Origin: Herbaspirillum sp. RTI4
GTDB lineage: Bacteria > Pseudomonadota > Gammaproteobacteria > Burkholderiales > Burkholderiaceae_D
Length of the DNA: 64,000 bases
NCBI RefSeq assembly: GCF_034313965.1
Contig: NZ_JAVIWQ010000002.1
Span: 2,790,001 to 2,854,000, forward strand
Direction: 5' to 3'
Position 1 is the stretch's first letter. Each line of letters begins with the position of its first letter. The position numbers and the translations under genes were made by a program. Positions 45,251-54,137 of this stretch are shown here, piece by piece. Below the pieces are notes generated by a model, which was not told where the DNA came from, made no database searches, and was given only the letters and a program-made list of their open reading frames with translations.

Positions 45251-45635
45251 CGTTTCCTTTTGTGAGGCTGAAGTCGCCCCGAGAAGCAATACGCGTCTGC
45301 AAGGTTCGCAGTCCCTGTTCCAGATTAAAGGTACAGTCCGCACCCAGCAATCCACGCCCCATTTCCACTAAAGTCAGTGCCACGAACGGTTGAATCCCAC
45401 ACACGATCACTTCCGCGCCCAGTAGCCGTGCCATGCTTGCCGTGTCATTAATGACACGCGCCATAAAGGAATCCACCACGTCCAGCGCAGAAATATCGAC
45501 CACCACTCCTAATGCCTCAATTTCCGCAATCGTGCTTAACAGATTCGATTGAAATTCGAGGGCATCATCGTCGCTCAGATCTTGCTGGATCGCGACGAGC
45601 AAAATGCGTCCCAGTCGGGGAATGGCTATCCTCAT
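45234..45635 (-). CDS. rsbS: Stressosome scaffold RsbS (STAS)
   Basis: 133 residues, a single STAS domain. Begins IPRLGRILLVAIQQDLSDDDA, typical of RsbS. The RsbT target serine is present as Ser56 in ISALDVVDSFMAR. It is core to the icosahedral stressosome with RsbR. It overlaps rsbR by 4 bases. It is about 13 residues longer than usual at the C-terminus. Confidence 0.92.
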   Translation of the reverse strand: MRIAIPRLGRILLVAIQQDLSDDDALEFQSNLLSTIAEIEALGVVVDISALDVVDSFMARVINDTASMARLLGAEVIVCGIQPFVALTLVEMGRGLLGADCTFNLEQGLRTLQTRIASRGDFSLTKGNDDFLR

Positions 45636-46510
45636 GATGGAGTCGCTCCGATGGCTACAATGCGTCGGCTAATCAGCGCCAAGGCCTCCGCCACACCCGA
45701 ACGCAGCGTGGCGCGCGTAATGACTTGCGGCAAGGTGATGCCGAGTTTGGTCAGCGTCAGTGCGCCTTCCGGGTTCAGTCCCGTCATCACCACACGCGTA
45801 CCCAGCAATTGGGCTGCATCCACGGTGCGCATCAAATGGCGGGCAACCGCAATGTCGAACACCGGTACACCGGTCACATCAATGACGGTCACGCTGGCTT
45901 CATAGCGGGTAATTGCTTCCAGCAGATTTTCGGTAAATTTCCGCGCACGCGCCGTATCAATCACACCGACCAGGGGTAGCAACAGTACCTGGTCCCACAG
46001 TCGGATCACCGGTGTAGACAGTTCCACCAGCGAGGCGCTCTGTTGCAAAATAATACGTTCCCGCGTTTCAACGAATGCAGAAAAAGTCACCAGTGTCAGG
46101 CGTCCGATCACATCCTCCACCGCCGCCAGATTGGTTTCCATCTCAGCGGGGGACTCCATCAGTTCACGCACCAGCGTCAGGGTCAACACGCTTTTAAGGC
46201 ACATCACATATTGCGCTGTTTCGGTCGGCGTAAATCCAGCGATAGCGCGACTGGCGCTGAACTCACTCATGATGCGAACCAAGGGATGCGTCTCACCAAA
46301 ATCCCACAAGCCAAAGCCAGGATAGGAAGAAAAAATCTTGGCAATTTCTTCCAGCAGTTGCGAAGTATGACTTCGCATTTCAACCACATCGAAGGTATTA
46401 GGCAGCAGTGTCGACCAGCTCGCCATGATTTCGGCGACCCATTTCTCATGGATCTGTGAACGCTGAGTAGACAACAAGTGGTCAAGAGCAGGGAGATGGT
46501 GATTTTTCAT
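45632..46510 (-). CDS. rsbR: Stressosome sensor/scaffold RsbR with altered phospho-sites
   Basis: 292 residues. The N-terminal 155 residues form a helical sensor domain of non-haem RsbR type. A STAS domain spans about 165-280 (LWDQVLLLPLVGVIDTARARKF, then VIDVTGVPVFDIAVARHL). In Bacillus subtilis RsbRA, the RsbT target threonines lie in GTITTERA and VVDTMVA. Here the second is Ile220 (FDI), and the first region reads GVIDTARA with Val at the start. The main threonine appears lost, so this RsbR may be unphosphorylatable there while RsbS keeps its serine. First gene of the stressosome group. Confidence 0.88.
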   Translation of the reverse strand: MKNHHLPALDHLLSTQRSQIHEKWVAEIMASWSTLLPNTFDVVEMRSHTSQLLEEIAKIFSSYPGFGLWDFGETHPLVRIMSEFSASRAIAGFTPTETAQYVMCLKSVLTLTLVRELMESPAEMETNLAAVEDVIGRLTLVTFSAFVETRERIILQQSASLVELSTPVIRLWDQVLLLPLVGVIDTARARKFTENLLEAITRYEASVTVIDVTGVPVFDIAVARHLMRTVDAAQLLGTRVVMTGLNPEGALTLTKLGITLPQVITRATLRSGVAEALALISRRIVAIGATPS

Positions 46511-46684
46511 AGGTTGATATTTTCCAGATGATCCAAATAATAATTTCTTTCACCAACTACCTTCATCAGTAGTCTGGCCGGTACTTCTTGCTGCGATTTA
46601 TCTAAAAAAACCTCTGATTACACAACTGCACGGCACCATCACTTTGATGAACTCTGCATGCACCATGATGCAATCAGCTTTTCT

Positions 46685-47929
46685 CTAAAAGAATTCAATT
46701 TTCATTTCGGTCGTATCTTCATCGCTATGACGTGCCGAATGTTTGTGCTTTTGTTCTTCGGTCACGTAGTCATCCAATATCCCTTTCATCCTTTGCGACA
46801 ACTGCACTCCCTCATCCACGCTGGGATTGTTCATCGCGAAGGCTTCCTGAAAAAAATTATTGCGCTGACCGATCGCTCCCCGGATGCGATCTATGCACTG
46901 ACGCACCACATCCTGATATTGAATCTGCCCGAGAGCATCAGCAATGTCGCGGCTCAAATCGTGATTCTGTTTGCTTACAACGGCAAAACGGGTCTTGTAG
47001 TACTGCCCCATATCTTCAAAATTGTCTTGCAGTTTCTGGATGGAAATGGCGGCATCGGAAACCTGACCTATGTGCTGCGACGATTTTTCTATGCTCAAGG
47101 CCATGCTGTCTTCCACCACATGGCGCGCACGCGACAAGCCGGCGTTAATCTGTTTTGCCACCTCATTGGAGTTCGATGCCAGCACCCGCATTTCCACCGC
47201 AACAGCCCGAAAAGCCGCGCCAGAAGCCCCTGCGCGACTGGCTTCAATAGCCGCATTGATCGCCAGCAAGTGGGATTGCATGCTCATCGAACGTACCGCA
47301 TCGACCAGACTGTAGAGTTCCTTGATTTCTTTTCTCACCAGTTGCACATTAAGTAAATCGCGCTCCATTTTTTCAGGCAACTGCTCAATGAAGGTGCCGA
47401 GATCCAAGAGATGAGTCACGCTTTGATGAATCTCTTTACCAATATCGCTTCCATGCACGCTCGAATTGTCCAGATAGTTGACCACCACATTCGCCGTATC
47501 GTAAAGTTTGCGAATATTTTTGATGATGGCCAACGCAGAATCTTCGGTGTCGCCAATCACTTCGCCAAGCTTGTTATCAATTTCCTGATCAAGCAAAAGA
47601 TGGTCATCCAGAATGGCCGAAGACGGAGCGAAGACCGGCCCCAAAGAAGGTTTTTTCTGCACAGTCAGACCGCGCCGAAAAAATGCGTCGAATACAAACC
47701 CGCTCAAGACAAGCATGGCCAAAGCCAGCAAGGCGTCTCCGGGTCGCCCTATCCATTGATCCAGCGTCTGAAAATAATACGATGGCAAAAAACGAGACAG
47801 AATCATCGCCAGCAAGGCCCCGGAAACAACGAACTTGCCCCATCCGATCAGGGCGCTTTTATCACGCCAGCTCTGTAAAAGAAGCCCTGCCGATGGCGGC
47901 CAGGCGGCAGATGAAAAGTTCATGTTCAT
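46685..47929 (-). CDS. Receptor-like chemotaxis protein with CheZ-like DxxxQ helix
   Basis: 414 residues. Two membrane helices lie close together near the N-terminus (about 34-50 and 66-83) with almost no periplasmic loop. An MCP-type coiled coil follows with the tip SHLLAINAAIEASRAGASGAAF (about 219-240), altered from the canonical EAARAGE. After it comes IQYQDVVRQCIDRI with Asp340 and Gln344. This resembles CheZ's catalytic QDLTGQ (Asp143, Gln147). The C-terminus ends in an acidic stretch and IEFF, recalling CheZ's CheY-binding tail. It may dephosphorylate a CheY in this CheZ-less cluster. The start is at 47929 (ATGA overlap with cheY) or 47923. Confidence 0.75.
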   Translation of the reverse strand: MNMNFSSAAWPPSAGLLLQSWRDKSALIGWGKFVVSGALLAMILSRFLPSYYFQTLDQWIGRPGDALLALAMLVLSGFVFDAFFRRGLTVQKKPSLGPVFAPSSAILDDHLLLDQEIDNKLGEVIGDTEDSALAIIKNIRKLYDTANVVVNYLDNSSVHGSDIGKEIHQSVTHLLDLGTFIEQLPEKMERDLLNVQLVRKEIKELYSLVDAVRSMSMQSHLLAINAAIEASRAGASGAAFRAVAVEMRVLASNSNEVAKQINAGLSRARHVVEDSMALSIEKSSQHIGQVSDAAISIQKLQDNFEDMGQYYKTRFAVVSKQNHDLSRDIADALGQIQYQDVVRQCIDRIRGAIGQRNNFFQEAFAMNNPSVDEGVQLSQRMKGILDDYVTEEQKHKHSARHSDEDTTEMKIEFF

Positions 47930-48300
47930 GCTCCTGGCAAGACCTGCTTGATGATTTTTCCCAAATCTGATGTGCTCACCGGCTTGACCAGCCAGCCGGT
48001 AGCACCTAACTTTTTGGCCTCATCCCTTTTCCCTTGCTGACTTTCCGTCGTCAGCGCCAGAATCGGGATGAAGCGAAAGCCACTCAATGCACGCGCCTTA
48101 CCGATGAATTCGATACCGCCCATGTTCGGCATGTTGATGTCGGTAATAATCAAATCTGGCTTGGCGCCGCCCTGCAAGGTGCTCATGGCAATCACACCGT
48201 CGCTGGCGGAAATGACATTGAATCCCGATATTTCCAGACTGTTTCTCAAACTCATCAGCATGGTGGCCGAGTCGTCAACGATCATGATGGTCTTGGTCAT
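47926..48300 (-). CDS. CheY-like response regulator
   Basis: 124 residues, receiver domain only: Asp9-Asp10, phospho-acceptor Asp54 in LIITDINMPNMGG, Thr in ALTTES and Lys in WLVKPVSTSDL. Its position between the STAS protein and the receptor/CheZ-like protein suggests it is the output CheY of this CheA. Confidence 0.92.
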   Translation of the reverse strand: MTKTIMIVDDSATMLMSLRNSLEISGFNVISASDGVIAMSTLQGGAKPDLIITDINMPNMGGIEFIGKARALSGFRFIPILALTTESQQGKRDEAKKLGATGWLVKPVSTSDLGKIIKQVLPGA

Positions 48301-48309
48301 TTCATTTCC

Positions 48310-48552
48310 TTAATTTTTTGCGCCGAAGGCGGATTCCAACCAGATCTTCAACGTGTCATCCCGTGGCCATGCGGTTACCTGAATGTGCGCCGCCATCAGT
48401 ACTTGCAGATTGGCGGCATGCACATGAATGCAGGCAGAAAAATCAGCCTTGGCTTGTGGATTTTCCTGCAACCACTGCAGTAAATTTTCAGCATCATCGA
48501 CGCTGATGGCATCTTCAAAAAAGACGCTATCGGTTTCGTAACGGATCGTCAT
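48310..48552 (-). CDS. STAS-domain protein of the chemosensory cluster
   Basis: 80 residues. Short STAS-like fold (ISVDDAENLLQWLQ, then FSACIHVHAANLQVLMAAHIQV). At the place where phosphorylated STAS proteins have Ser it reads HAAN, so regulation by serine phosphorylation is doubtful. The start overlaps the cheA stop by one base. Such small STAS proteins occur in several alternative-function che clusters; their role is unknown. Confidence 0.72.
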   Translation of the reverse strand: MTIRYETDSVFFEDAISVDDAENLLQWLQENPQAKADFSACIHVHAANLQVLMAAHIQVTAWPRDDTLKIWLESAFGAKN

Positions 48553-51197
48553 CAGAGCAACTCCTTGGGGTTCAACACCATGAGCACCGAGCCGTCACCC
48601 AGCAAAGCGGAACCGGCATAACCTTGCATGCAGCCCAGAATGCCACCCATCGGTTTGAGAATAATGTCCACCACTCCACGAAAATCATCGACTACGATGC
48701 CGACGTGTTCGCCTTGCAGGCGAATCACCAGGGTGGCAAGTTCATCATCATCGTTAGGACGCTGGGGCTGGTCTGTTGCCAGTAAAGTATTGAGTGAACG
48801 CAGCGGCACGATACGTCCGCGCAGCACCGCCGTTTGTTGTGTCTTGATAGTGTGAATAGACGTACTGGGTATGCGTACCGTTTCGACCACCATCTCCATC
48901 GGTATGCCGAATATTTGCTTGCCGGACTCAACAATCATCACATTGCTCACGGCAATCGATAGCGGCAATGAGAGGCGCAGGCGCGTTCCCTTGCCGAGAT
49001 CGCTTTCCAGACTCACGCTGCCATTGACCTGTTCAACTGCCATGCGCACCACGTCCATTCCTACGCCGCGTCCTGAAAGATCAGAGACCACATCGACGGT
49101 GGAAAATCCCGCAGCAAACACCAGGTTGATGGCTTCCTGATCGCTGATGCGTTCCAGTGTCGCCTCATCGATCAGGCCCTTCTCATAGGCCTTGCGCTTA
49201 ATGATCGCCGGATCGATGCCTTTGCCGTCGTCGCTGATATCAATGATGACCCGGCCAGCTTCTTGCGAAGCGCGAATCAGCAGTCGCCCTTCCGCAGGTT
49301 TGCCGGCAGCGATCCGCACCTGCGGCAACTCAAGTCCGTGATCCAGACTGTTACGCACGATATGAATCAGGGGATCGGCCAGGGCCTCGATAATATTTTT
49401 ATCCGCTTCAGTATCTTCGCCCTCCAGCACCAGGCTGACTTCCTTGCCCAGCTTGCGCGACAAATCGCGTACCAGACGGGGAAAGCGCTGAAAGACAAAC
49501 GACACTGGCATCATCCGTACCTGCATGATGGCGTCTTGCATTTCTTCGGCAATCCGGTTGATCACCGCGTATTGGCTCTTGATTTCACGCGCCAGATCGC
49601 GCACGCCAAACACTTCTTCTGCGCGGCTGGCCAAATAAGGCAAACCGTTTTTCGCGACGACCATTTCGCCGATCAGATTCATCAGGCGGTCTATTTTTTC
49701 CTGATCGACCTTCAGCGTTTTGACACTGCTGGAACTGTCTTCGCTACGCCGGCCGAATTTGGCTTCGCCCTCGGTGCCCGATGTGGATGGCCCGGGTGAA
49801 ACTGCTGAAACTGCTGAGACCGATGAGACTGAGGACGCTGGCGGCGTTGCCTGACTCGTCGGCAACGGCGACAATGTGGCATCAACACTTATGGCAGGAA
49901 CTACTGGCGTGAGCCAATTGCGCAAGGGTGTGCTGCACGATTGCAGCAAGGCTTGCTCCAGTGCCTCGTTGAGTCCCGGCAACATGGCTTCCCTGCCAGT
50001 ACTGCGATAGCAAGCCGTCAATGTGGCGACAACCGCCTTGAGCCGGCCCGGTAACCAGGCAACCGCATCCGACATCGTGAGTACGACAAGCTGGGCGGCA
50101 ATAACGGTATCTACGATGGCATTGTCGTTCTCTGCAATCGTCGGCTTGACTGTTGCCAGTGCGGCAAATGCGCGGAAAGAACTGATGACAGCACGCAGCG
50201 CATGATGATTGTCAGGTTCGCATTCAATAATCAGCAGCAACCAGCGCAATGCGGAACTGCACCACAGCGCATCGGGTGAATACGCGAGCAAGATGCGGGC
50301 TTCGCGCTCCAGATTCGCGACATCGCCTTGATCCAGACAGCTGATAGCACCACTGACGAATTCATCTTCGCCGGATTCATGCGGCTGCTCGCCGGAAGGA
50401 TGTACAAACAAATGCGGTAATAAATCAACGATCTCAATCTGCTCAGGAACATAGCGAAAATGCTCCTCGATGGCGGCGCGTCCGGCCGTACTGATGATTT
50501 CAAACTGTAGCGTGCAGCAGTAGGCATCGAGCGCAGCGAGCGGCACCTCTGGCTGCAGGCTTGTCACGCGCAACCAGGAGATGCCCGGGAGTTGGCGCGC
50601 TTGATAAAACGGATCTTCTCCCTTGAAAAAACATTCCGCTTCCGGCGTGTAGCTCACTTTGCATAAGTGCGTTCCGGCAATCGCTTGTCGATACCACGCC
50701 ATACGTAACGCTTCGGGTACGTTGGCCAGGGGCATGGTGTCCCCGTTAATGTCTTGCATCGGTGCGCGTTGCAGAACCGGAATGTTGCTCTCCACTTGCT
50801 CGCTTCCGGTGGGCGGAGAAATCAGCTTGCGCAGCGCTTGTGCCAGATTGGCGGATGCGCTGGCATGAGCAGAACTGCTCTCGCCACTGGCTTCGATTTC
50901 GTCAACCAGCATATTGACGAAATCCAACGCATCGAGCAGACAATCCGCAAGCTGCTGGCTAAACTCCAGATCTCCATCCCGCACCACGGCCATGACATCT
51001 TCAGCCGCATGCAGAACGCGTGACATTTCGGGGAAATCGAACAGTCCGCAATTGCCTTTGAGGGTATGCACCAAACGAAACAACTCTGCCATTAAAGCGA
51101 CATCCGCAGGGGCGCTTTCCAGTTGCAACAGTTTTTCGCTGATGCCTTCCAGAAAATCGTGCGCTTCCGACAAGAATTGTTGAAGGATCGCTGTCAT
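48552..51197 (-). CDS. cheA: Chemotaxis histidine kinase CheA
   Basis: 881 residues. HPt domain with phospho-accepting His44 in LFRLVHTLKGNCG, then about 440 residues of linker/P2-like region. The end of the linker is Ser/Val/Pro-rich (about 465-490). Dimerisation helices follow (KIDRLMNLIGEMVVAKN), then the ATPase (HIVRNSLDHGLE, DDGKGID, GRGVGMDVV, GKGTRL) and a CheW-like domain to the end. The linker is much longer than in Escherichia coli CheA (654 residues in total) and its middle has no recognisable domain. It overlaps cheY by 4 bases. It receives input through the triple-CheW protein. Confidence 0.95.
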   Translation of the reverse strand: MTAILQQFLSEAHDFLEGISEKLLQLESAPADVALMAELFRLVHTLKGNCGLFDFPEMSRVLHAAEDVMAVVRDGDLEFSQQLADCLLDALDFVNMLVDEIEASGESSSAHASASANLAQALRKLISPPTGSEQVESNIPVLQRAPMQDINGDTMPLANVPEALRMAWYRQAIAGTHLCKVSYTPEAECFFKGEDPFYQARQLPGISWLRVTSLQPEVPLAALDAYCCTLQFEIISTAGRAAIEEHFRYVPEQIEIVDLLPHLFVHPSGEQPHESGEDEFVSGAISCLDQGDVANLEREARILLAYSPDALWCSSALRWLLLIIECEPDNHHALRAVISSFRAFAALATVKPTIAENDNAIVDTVIAAQLVVLTMSDAVAWLPGRLKAVVATLTACYRSTGREAMLPGLNEALEQALLQSCSTPLRNWLTPVVPAISVDATLSPLPTSQATPPASSVSSVSAVSAVSPGPSTSGTEGEAKFGRRSEDSSSSVKTLKVDQEKIDRLMNLIGEMVVAKNGLPYLASRAEEVFGVRDLAREIKSQYAVINRIAEEMQDAIMQVRMMPVSFVFQRFPRLVRDLSRKLGKEVSLVLEGEDTEADKNIIEALADPLIHIVRNSLDHGLELPQVRIAAGKPAEGRLLIRASQEAGRVIIDISDDGKGIDPAIIKRKAYEKGLIDEATLERISDQEAINLVFAAGFSTVDVVSDLSGRGVGMDVVRMAVEQVNGSVSLESDLGKGTRLRLSLPLSIAVSNVMIVESGKQIFGIPMEMVVETVRIPSTSIHTIKTQQTAVLRGRIVPLRSLNTLLATDQPQRPNDDDELATLVIRLQGEHVGIVVDDFRGVVDIILKPMGGILGCMQGYAGSALLGDGSVLMVLNPKELL

Positions 51198-51568
51198 ATC
51201 CCAACCTCACCAAGCAATAAGCGCACATGCCTGAGCAGAACCTCCGGCTTGGCGGGTTTGATGATGTACAGATTGGCACCCGCTTCCCATGCCTTGTTCT
51301 GATCGCTGGTCTTGGCTTCGGTCGACACCATCACTGCCGGTGCCTGCGGCAGCATCGGATGACTTCGCAGTTCGCGCACGAAGGCATAGCCATCGAGCTT
51401 GGGCATGTTTACATCGACCAGATAGAGGTCGTAGGGATTGACTAGCGCTTTTTCCAGGGCCTCAATGCCATTGATCGCTTCATCAACAAAGTAACCGCCC
51501 TCTTCGAGGATGGTGCGGTGAAACAGGCGAACTGTGGCGGCGTCATCGACGATTAAAATACGTTTCAT
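51194..51568 (-). CDS. CheY-like response regulator
   Basis: 124 residues: Asp8-Asp9, phospho-acceptor Asp52 in LYLVDVNMPKLDG, and Lys in YIIKPAKPEVL. It sits between cheR and cheA, overlapping both by 4 bases. Two separate CheY proteins in the cluster suggest one output and one phosphate sink or second target. Confidence 0.92.
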   Translation of the reverse strand: MKRILIVDDAATVRLFHRTILEEGGYFVDEAINGIEALEKALVNPYDLYLVDVNMPKLDGYAFVRELRSHPMLPQAPAVMVSTEAKTSDQNKAWEAGANLYIIKPAKPEVLLRHVRLLLGEVGI

Positions 51569-52407
51569 TTTCCATCCCCAGGTTTTTGATAGACGATCGC
51601 CTCTGAAAATTTACGAATCTTGTAGAGCGAAGAAATGCGGCTCATGGATTCGGAATGTCCCAGACAGATGAAGCCTTCCGGCCGTAGTGCATCGTAGAAA
51701 GTTTCCGCTGCCTGTTTACGGGAAACATCGTCAAAATAAATCAACAGGTTGCGGCAGAAAATCACATCGAAATTGCGATAAGGACGTACGTCCTTCGGAT
51801 CCATCAGATTGACGTGCGTGAATTCGACCGCGCTGCGCATGTCTGCACTGAGCTGGAATTGATCGTCAACCTGCCGGAAATATTTCAGAAAATAGGCTTT
51901 GGGAAGATGTTTTATCGAACGCGCTGAATACATGCCTCTTCGCGCCTGCTCAAGAATGCCGGTATCAATATCGGAAGAAATGATTTCCACATCCCAGTCG
52001 TTAATGCCGGCCCAGCGCTCGGTCAGGGAAATGGCAATGGAATAGGCCTCCTCACCTGACGACGAGGGAATGACCCAGATCCGTATCGGTGAACGGTCTT
52101 TTTTCCCTGCGACAATTTCCGGCAAAATAGCATTGACCAGACAGTCGAATTGATAAGATTCGCGGAAAAAATAGGTTTCATTCACCGTCATCAGGTTGAC
52201 CAGGGCCTGCAATTCCACGCCGGAGGTCTGAAAACGGAGAAAAGTGAAGTAGCTGCGGAAACTGTCATTGCCAGTCGCGTTTATCCGCTCGACCAGCCGC
52301 TTGTCTACAAAGTAACGCTTCGACGTTTCGAACTGAATTCCGGTTTTACGATAGAAAAATTCCTGGAATTTTTTGAAGTCATCGTCACTAATCAAAATGG
52401 TCGCCAT
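51565..52407 (-). CDS. cheR: Chemotaxis protein methyltransferase CheR
   Basis: 281 residues from the ATG at 52407; the frame is open to 52533 but that overlaps the HEAT gene. Helical N-terminal domain, then TVNETYFFRE, SSGEEAYSIAI (SAM-binding GEE) and VIFCRNLLIYFD. Methylates receptor glutamates. No pentapeptide-bearing receptor is in the window, so docking must be different from the E. coli mode. Confidence 0.94.
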   Translation of the reverse strand: MATILISDDDFKKFQEFFYRKTGIQFETSKRYFVDKRLVERINATGNDSFRSYFTFLRFQTSGVELQALVNLMTVNETYFFRESYQFDCLVNAILPEIVAGKKDRSPIRIWVIPSSSGEEAYSIAISLTERWAGINDWDVEIISSDIDTGILEQARRGMYSARSIKHLPKAYFLKYFRQVDDQFQLSADMRSAVEFTHVNLMDPKDVRPYRNFDVIFCRNLLIYFDDVSRKQAAETFYDALRPEGFICLGHSESMSRISSLYKIRKFSEAIVYQKPGDGK

Positions 52408-52414
52408 AGTCTGC

Positions 52415-53047
52415 TCAGGCCTCCCCAATTCGCTTGAGCGCCAGGTTGGCAGCAAACTGAATGTAAGCTTCGTCTGCAAAGCGCAACCTGAGCCGCAACA
52501 CCGCATCCTTTGATGCGACAGTACCCAGCTCACTCAACAGATCGAGCGCCGTACCGCAGACATTGACCACAGAGTCGCGCTCGATGACCTCAATCAGCCA
52601 CTGTTCCACATCGGGGTGTCGCAATGACTCCAGAACATTGATGGCCATGATGCGTACATCGGAATCGTCATCCATCAGCAAGCCACTCATGATGGGGGCG
52701 ACTTCGTCGGTCAGCACCTTCATGGCTTCGATGGCTTCGTTGCGCATTTCCGTATCTTCACTGCGCAACCAGCTCACCAGTCCGGCGACAGCAATGTCAT
52801 TGCCCAGTCGGGTCAGGCTGGTCAGGATCACTTGTCGTACCGATTTATCGGTTTCGCAATACAACTGCGCCACCAGCGCCGCAGTTGCCTCTGGCGCGCA
52901 CGACAAATCGCGTGCGGCCCAACGACGAACGGCCGGATCGCTATCCTGCAATTGCGTCATGAGCGACGTAACATCCCGGTCTTGTTCGCGTTGTTCCCGG
53001 TTCTCGCTGGATGCGACAGCGACAGTAGGTTGTCTTATGAAAGCCAT
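52415..53047 (-). CDS. HEAT-repeat protein of the chemosensory cluster
   Basis: 210 residues from the ATG at 53047 (RBS GGAGAA). Four or five HEAT repeats from about residue 30 (DSDPAVRRWAARDL, TDKSVRQVILTSL, DTEMRNEAIEAM, DSDVRIMAINVL, DSVVNVCGTALDLL). An adaptor for protein contacts. It lies between cheB and cheR; similar placements occur in other betaproteobacterial che clusters, where the role is not established. Confidence 0.87.
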   Translation of the reverse strand: MAFIRQPTVAVASSENREQREQDRDVTSLMTQLQDSDPAVRRWAARDLSCAPEATAALVAQLYCETDKSVRQVILTSLTRLGNDIAVAGLVSWLRSEDTEMRNEAIEAMKVLTDEVAPIMSGLLMDDDSDVRIMAINVLESLRHPDVEQWLIEVIERDSVVNVCGTALDLLSELGTVASKDAVLRLRLRFADEAYIQFAANLALKRIGEA

Positions 53048-53060
53048 GTTTTCTCCTTGT

Positions 53061-54119
53061 TCAGCCAGGAAGCCAGGAATTGATCTGGGTTCCGATTTTT
53101 TCAGCATGCAGGGTCATCGATGCACCGCCGCGCTTAATCAGTTCGGCAGGCATGCCGAACACCACTGCCGAATCTTCAGATTCAGCAATCGTACGACCGC
53201 CCCGTTTCTTTATTTCTGCAAACGCTGCGGCACCGTCTGACCCCATACCAGTAAGCATGACACCCAGCAACTGCGTCGCTGGCACATGCTCCAAAGCCGA
53301 GCGACCCAATAACTCAACCGATGGGTGCCACAAAAAATCGGTGTTTTCAGGTTTCGGAATCACACTCAATTTCCCATTGCGCCGGACAACCAGGACATCG
53401 GCACCACCCTTGCCGATATAAATCGTGCCCGCTTCCAGTGTCATTGGCTTGTTGGCCTCCACCACCTGTAGCGCGCACAAATCATTCATGCGGTTGGCGA
53501 ACGATTGGGTGAAGCTGCCCGGCATGTGCTGCGCTACCACGACGGGCCATGGAAAATCGGCGGGCAGTGTCGGCAAAATCATTTCCAGCGTGCTGGGTCC
53601 TCCGGTGGAAACACCGATCACGACAAGACCTTCTCCGATATTCGCGCGCCGTGCGGAAAAGGAGCTTTCAGGAAGGGCCCGGTCCATCACTGGCGCGGCA
53701 ATTTTTTTGACCCCTTTTTGTTTCAGTCGCGCCCGACTGGCGGCGCGGACTTTATCGACGACCTGTTCGGCAATATCGGTAATCGATAATGAAATCGTGC
53801 CGCCGGGTTTGACGACGTAATCGACCGCCCCCAGATTCAGGGCTTCAAAGGTAGCCAGAGCGCCTTTCTCTGTCAGTGACGAAATCATGACGACCGGTAA
53901 AGGACGTTGCTGCATGATGACCGACAAAGCAGTTAACCCATCCATGGCGGGCATGTTGATGTCGAGTGTCATGACATCCGGTTCGAACTCCAGATTTTCC
54001 TGAACCGCTTCCAGCCCGTTGCGTGCGCTACGCACTTCAAAGTCCGGTTCGGCCTCAAACAACATCGTCAGTTGACGACGCATCAGGGCAGAGTCATCCA
54101 CAATGAGAAGTTTGATCAT
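53061..54119 (-). CDS. cheB: Chemotaxis response regulator protein-glutamate methylesterase CheB
   Basis: 352 residues. Receiver domain with Asp53 in VMTLDINMPAMDG, a basic linker (KLKQKGVKKIA-type), and the methylesterase domain with the nucleophile Ser in GVSTGGPSTLEM, His in AQHMPGSF and Asp in GMGSDGA, forming the catalytic triad. Removes methyl groups added by CheR, giving adaptation. It lies 18 bases after the triple-CheW gene. Confidence 0.95.
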   Translation of the reverse strand: MIKLLIVDDSALMRRQLTMLFEAEPDFEVRSARNGLEAVQENLEFEPDVMTLDINMPAMDGLTALSVIMQQRPLPVVMISSLTEKGALATFEALNLGAVDYVVKPGGTISLSITDIAEQVVDKVRAASRARLKQKGVKKIAAPVMDRALPESSFSARRANIGEGLVVIGVSTGGPSTLEMILPTLPADFPWPVVVAQHMPGSFTQSFANRMNDLCALQVVEANKPMTLEAGTIYIGKGGADVLVVRRNGKLSVIPKPENTDFLWHPSVELLGRSALEHVPATQLLGVMLTGMGSDGAAAFAEIKKRGGRTIAESEDSAVVFGMPAELIKRGGASMTLHAEKIGTQINSWLPG

Positions 54120-54137
54120 GTTGGTCGAGACCTGAAG

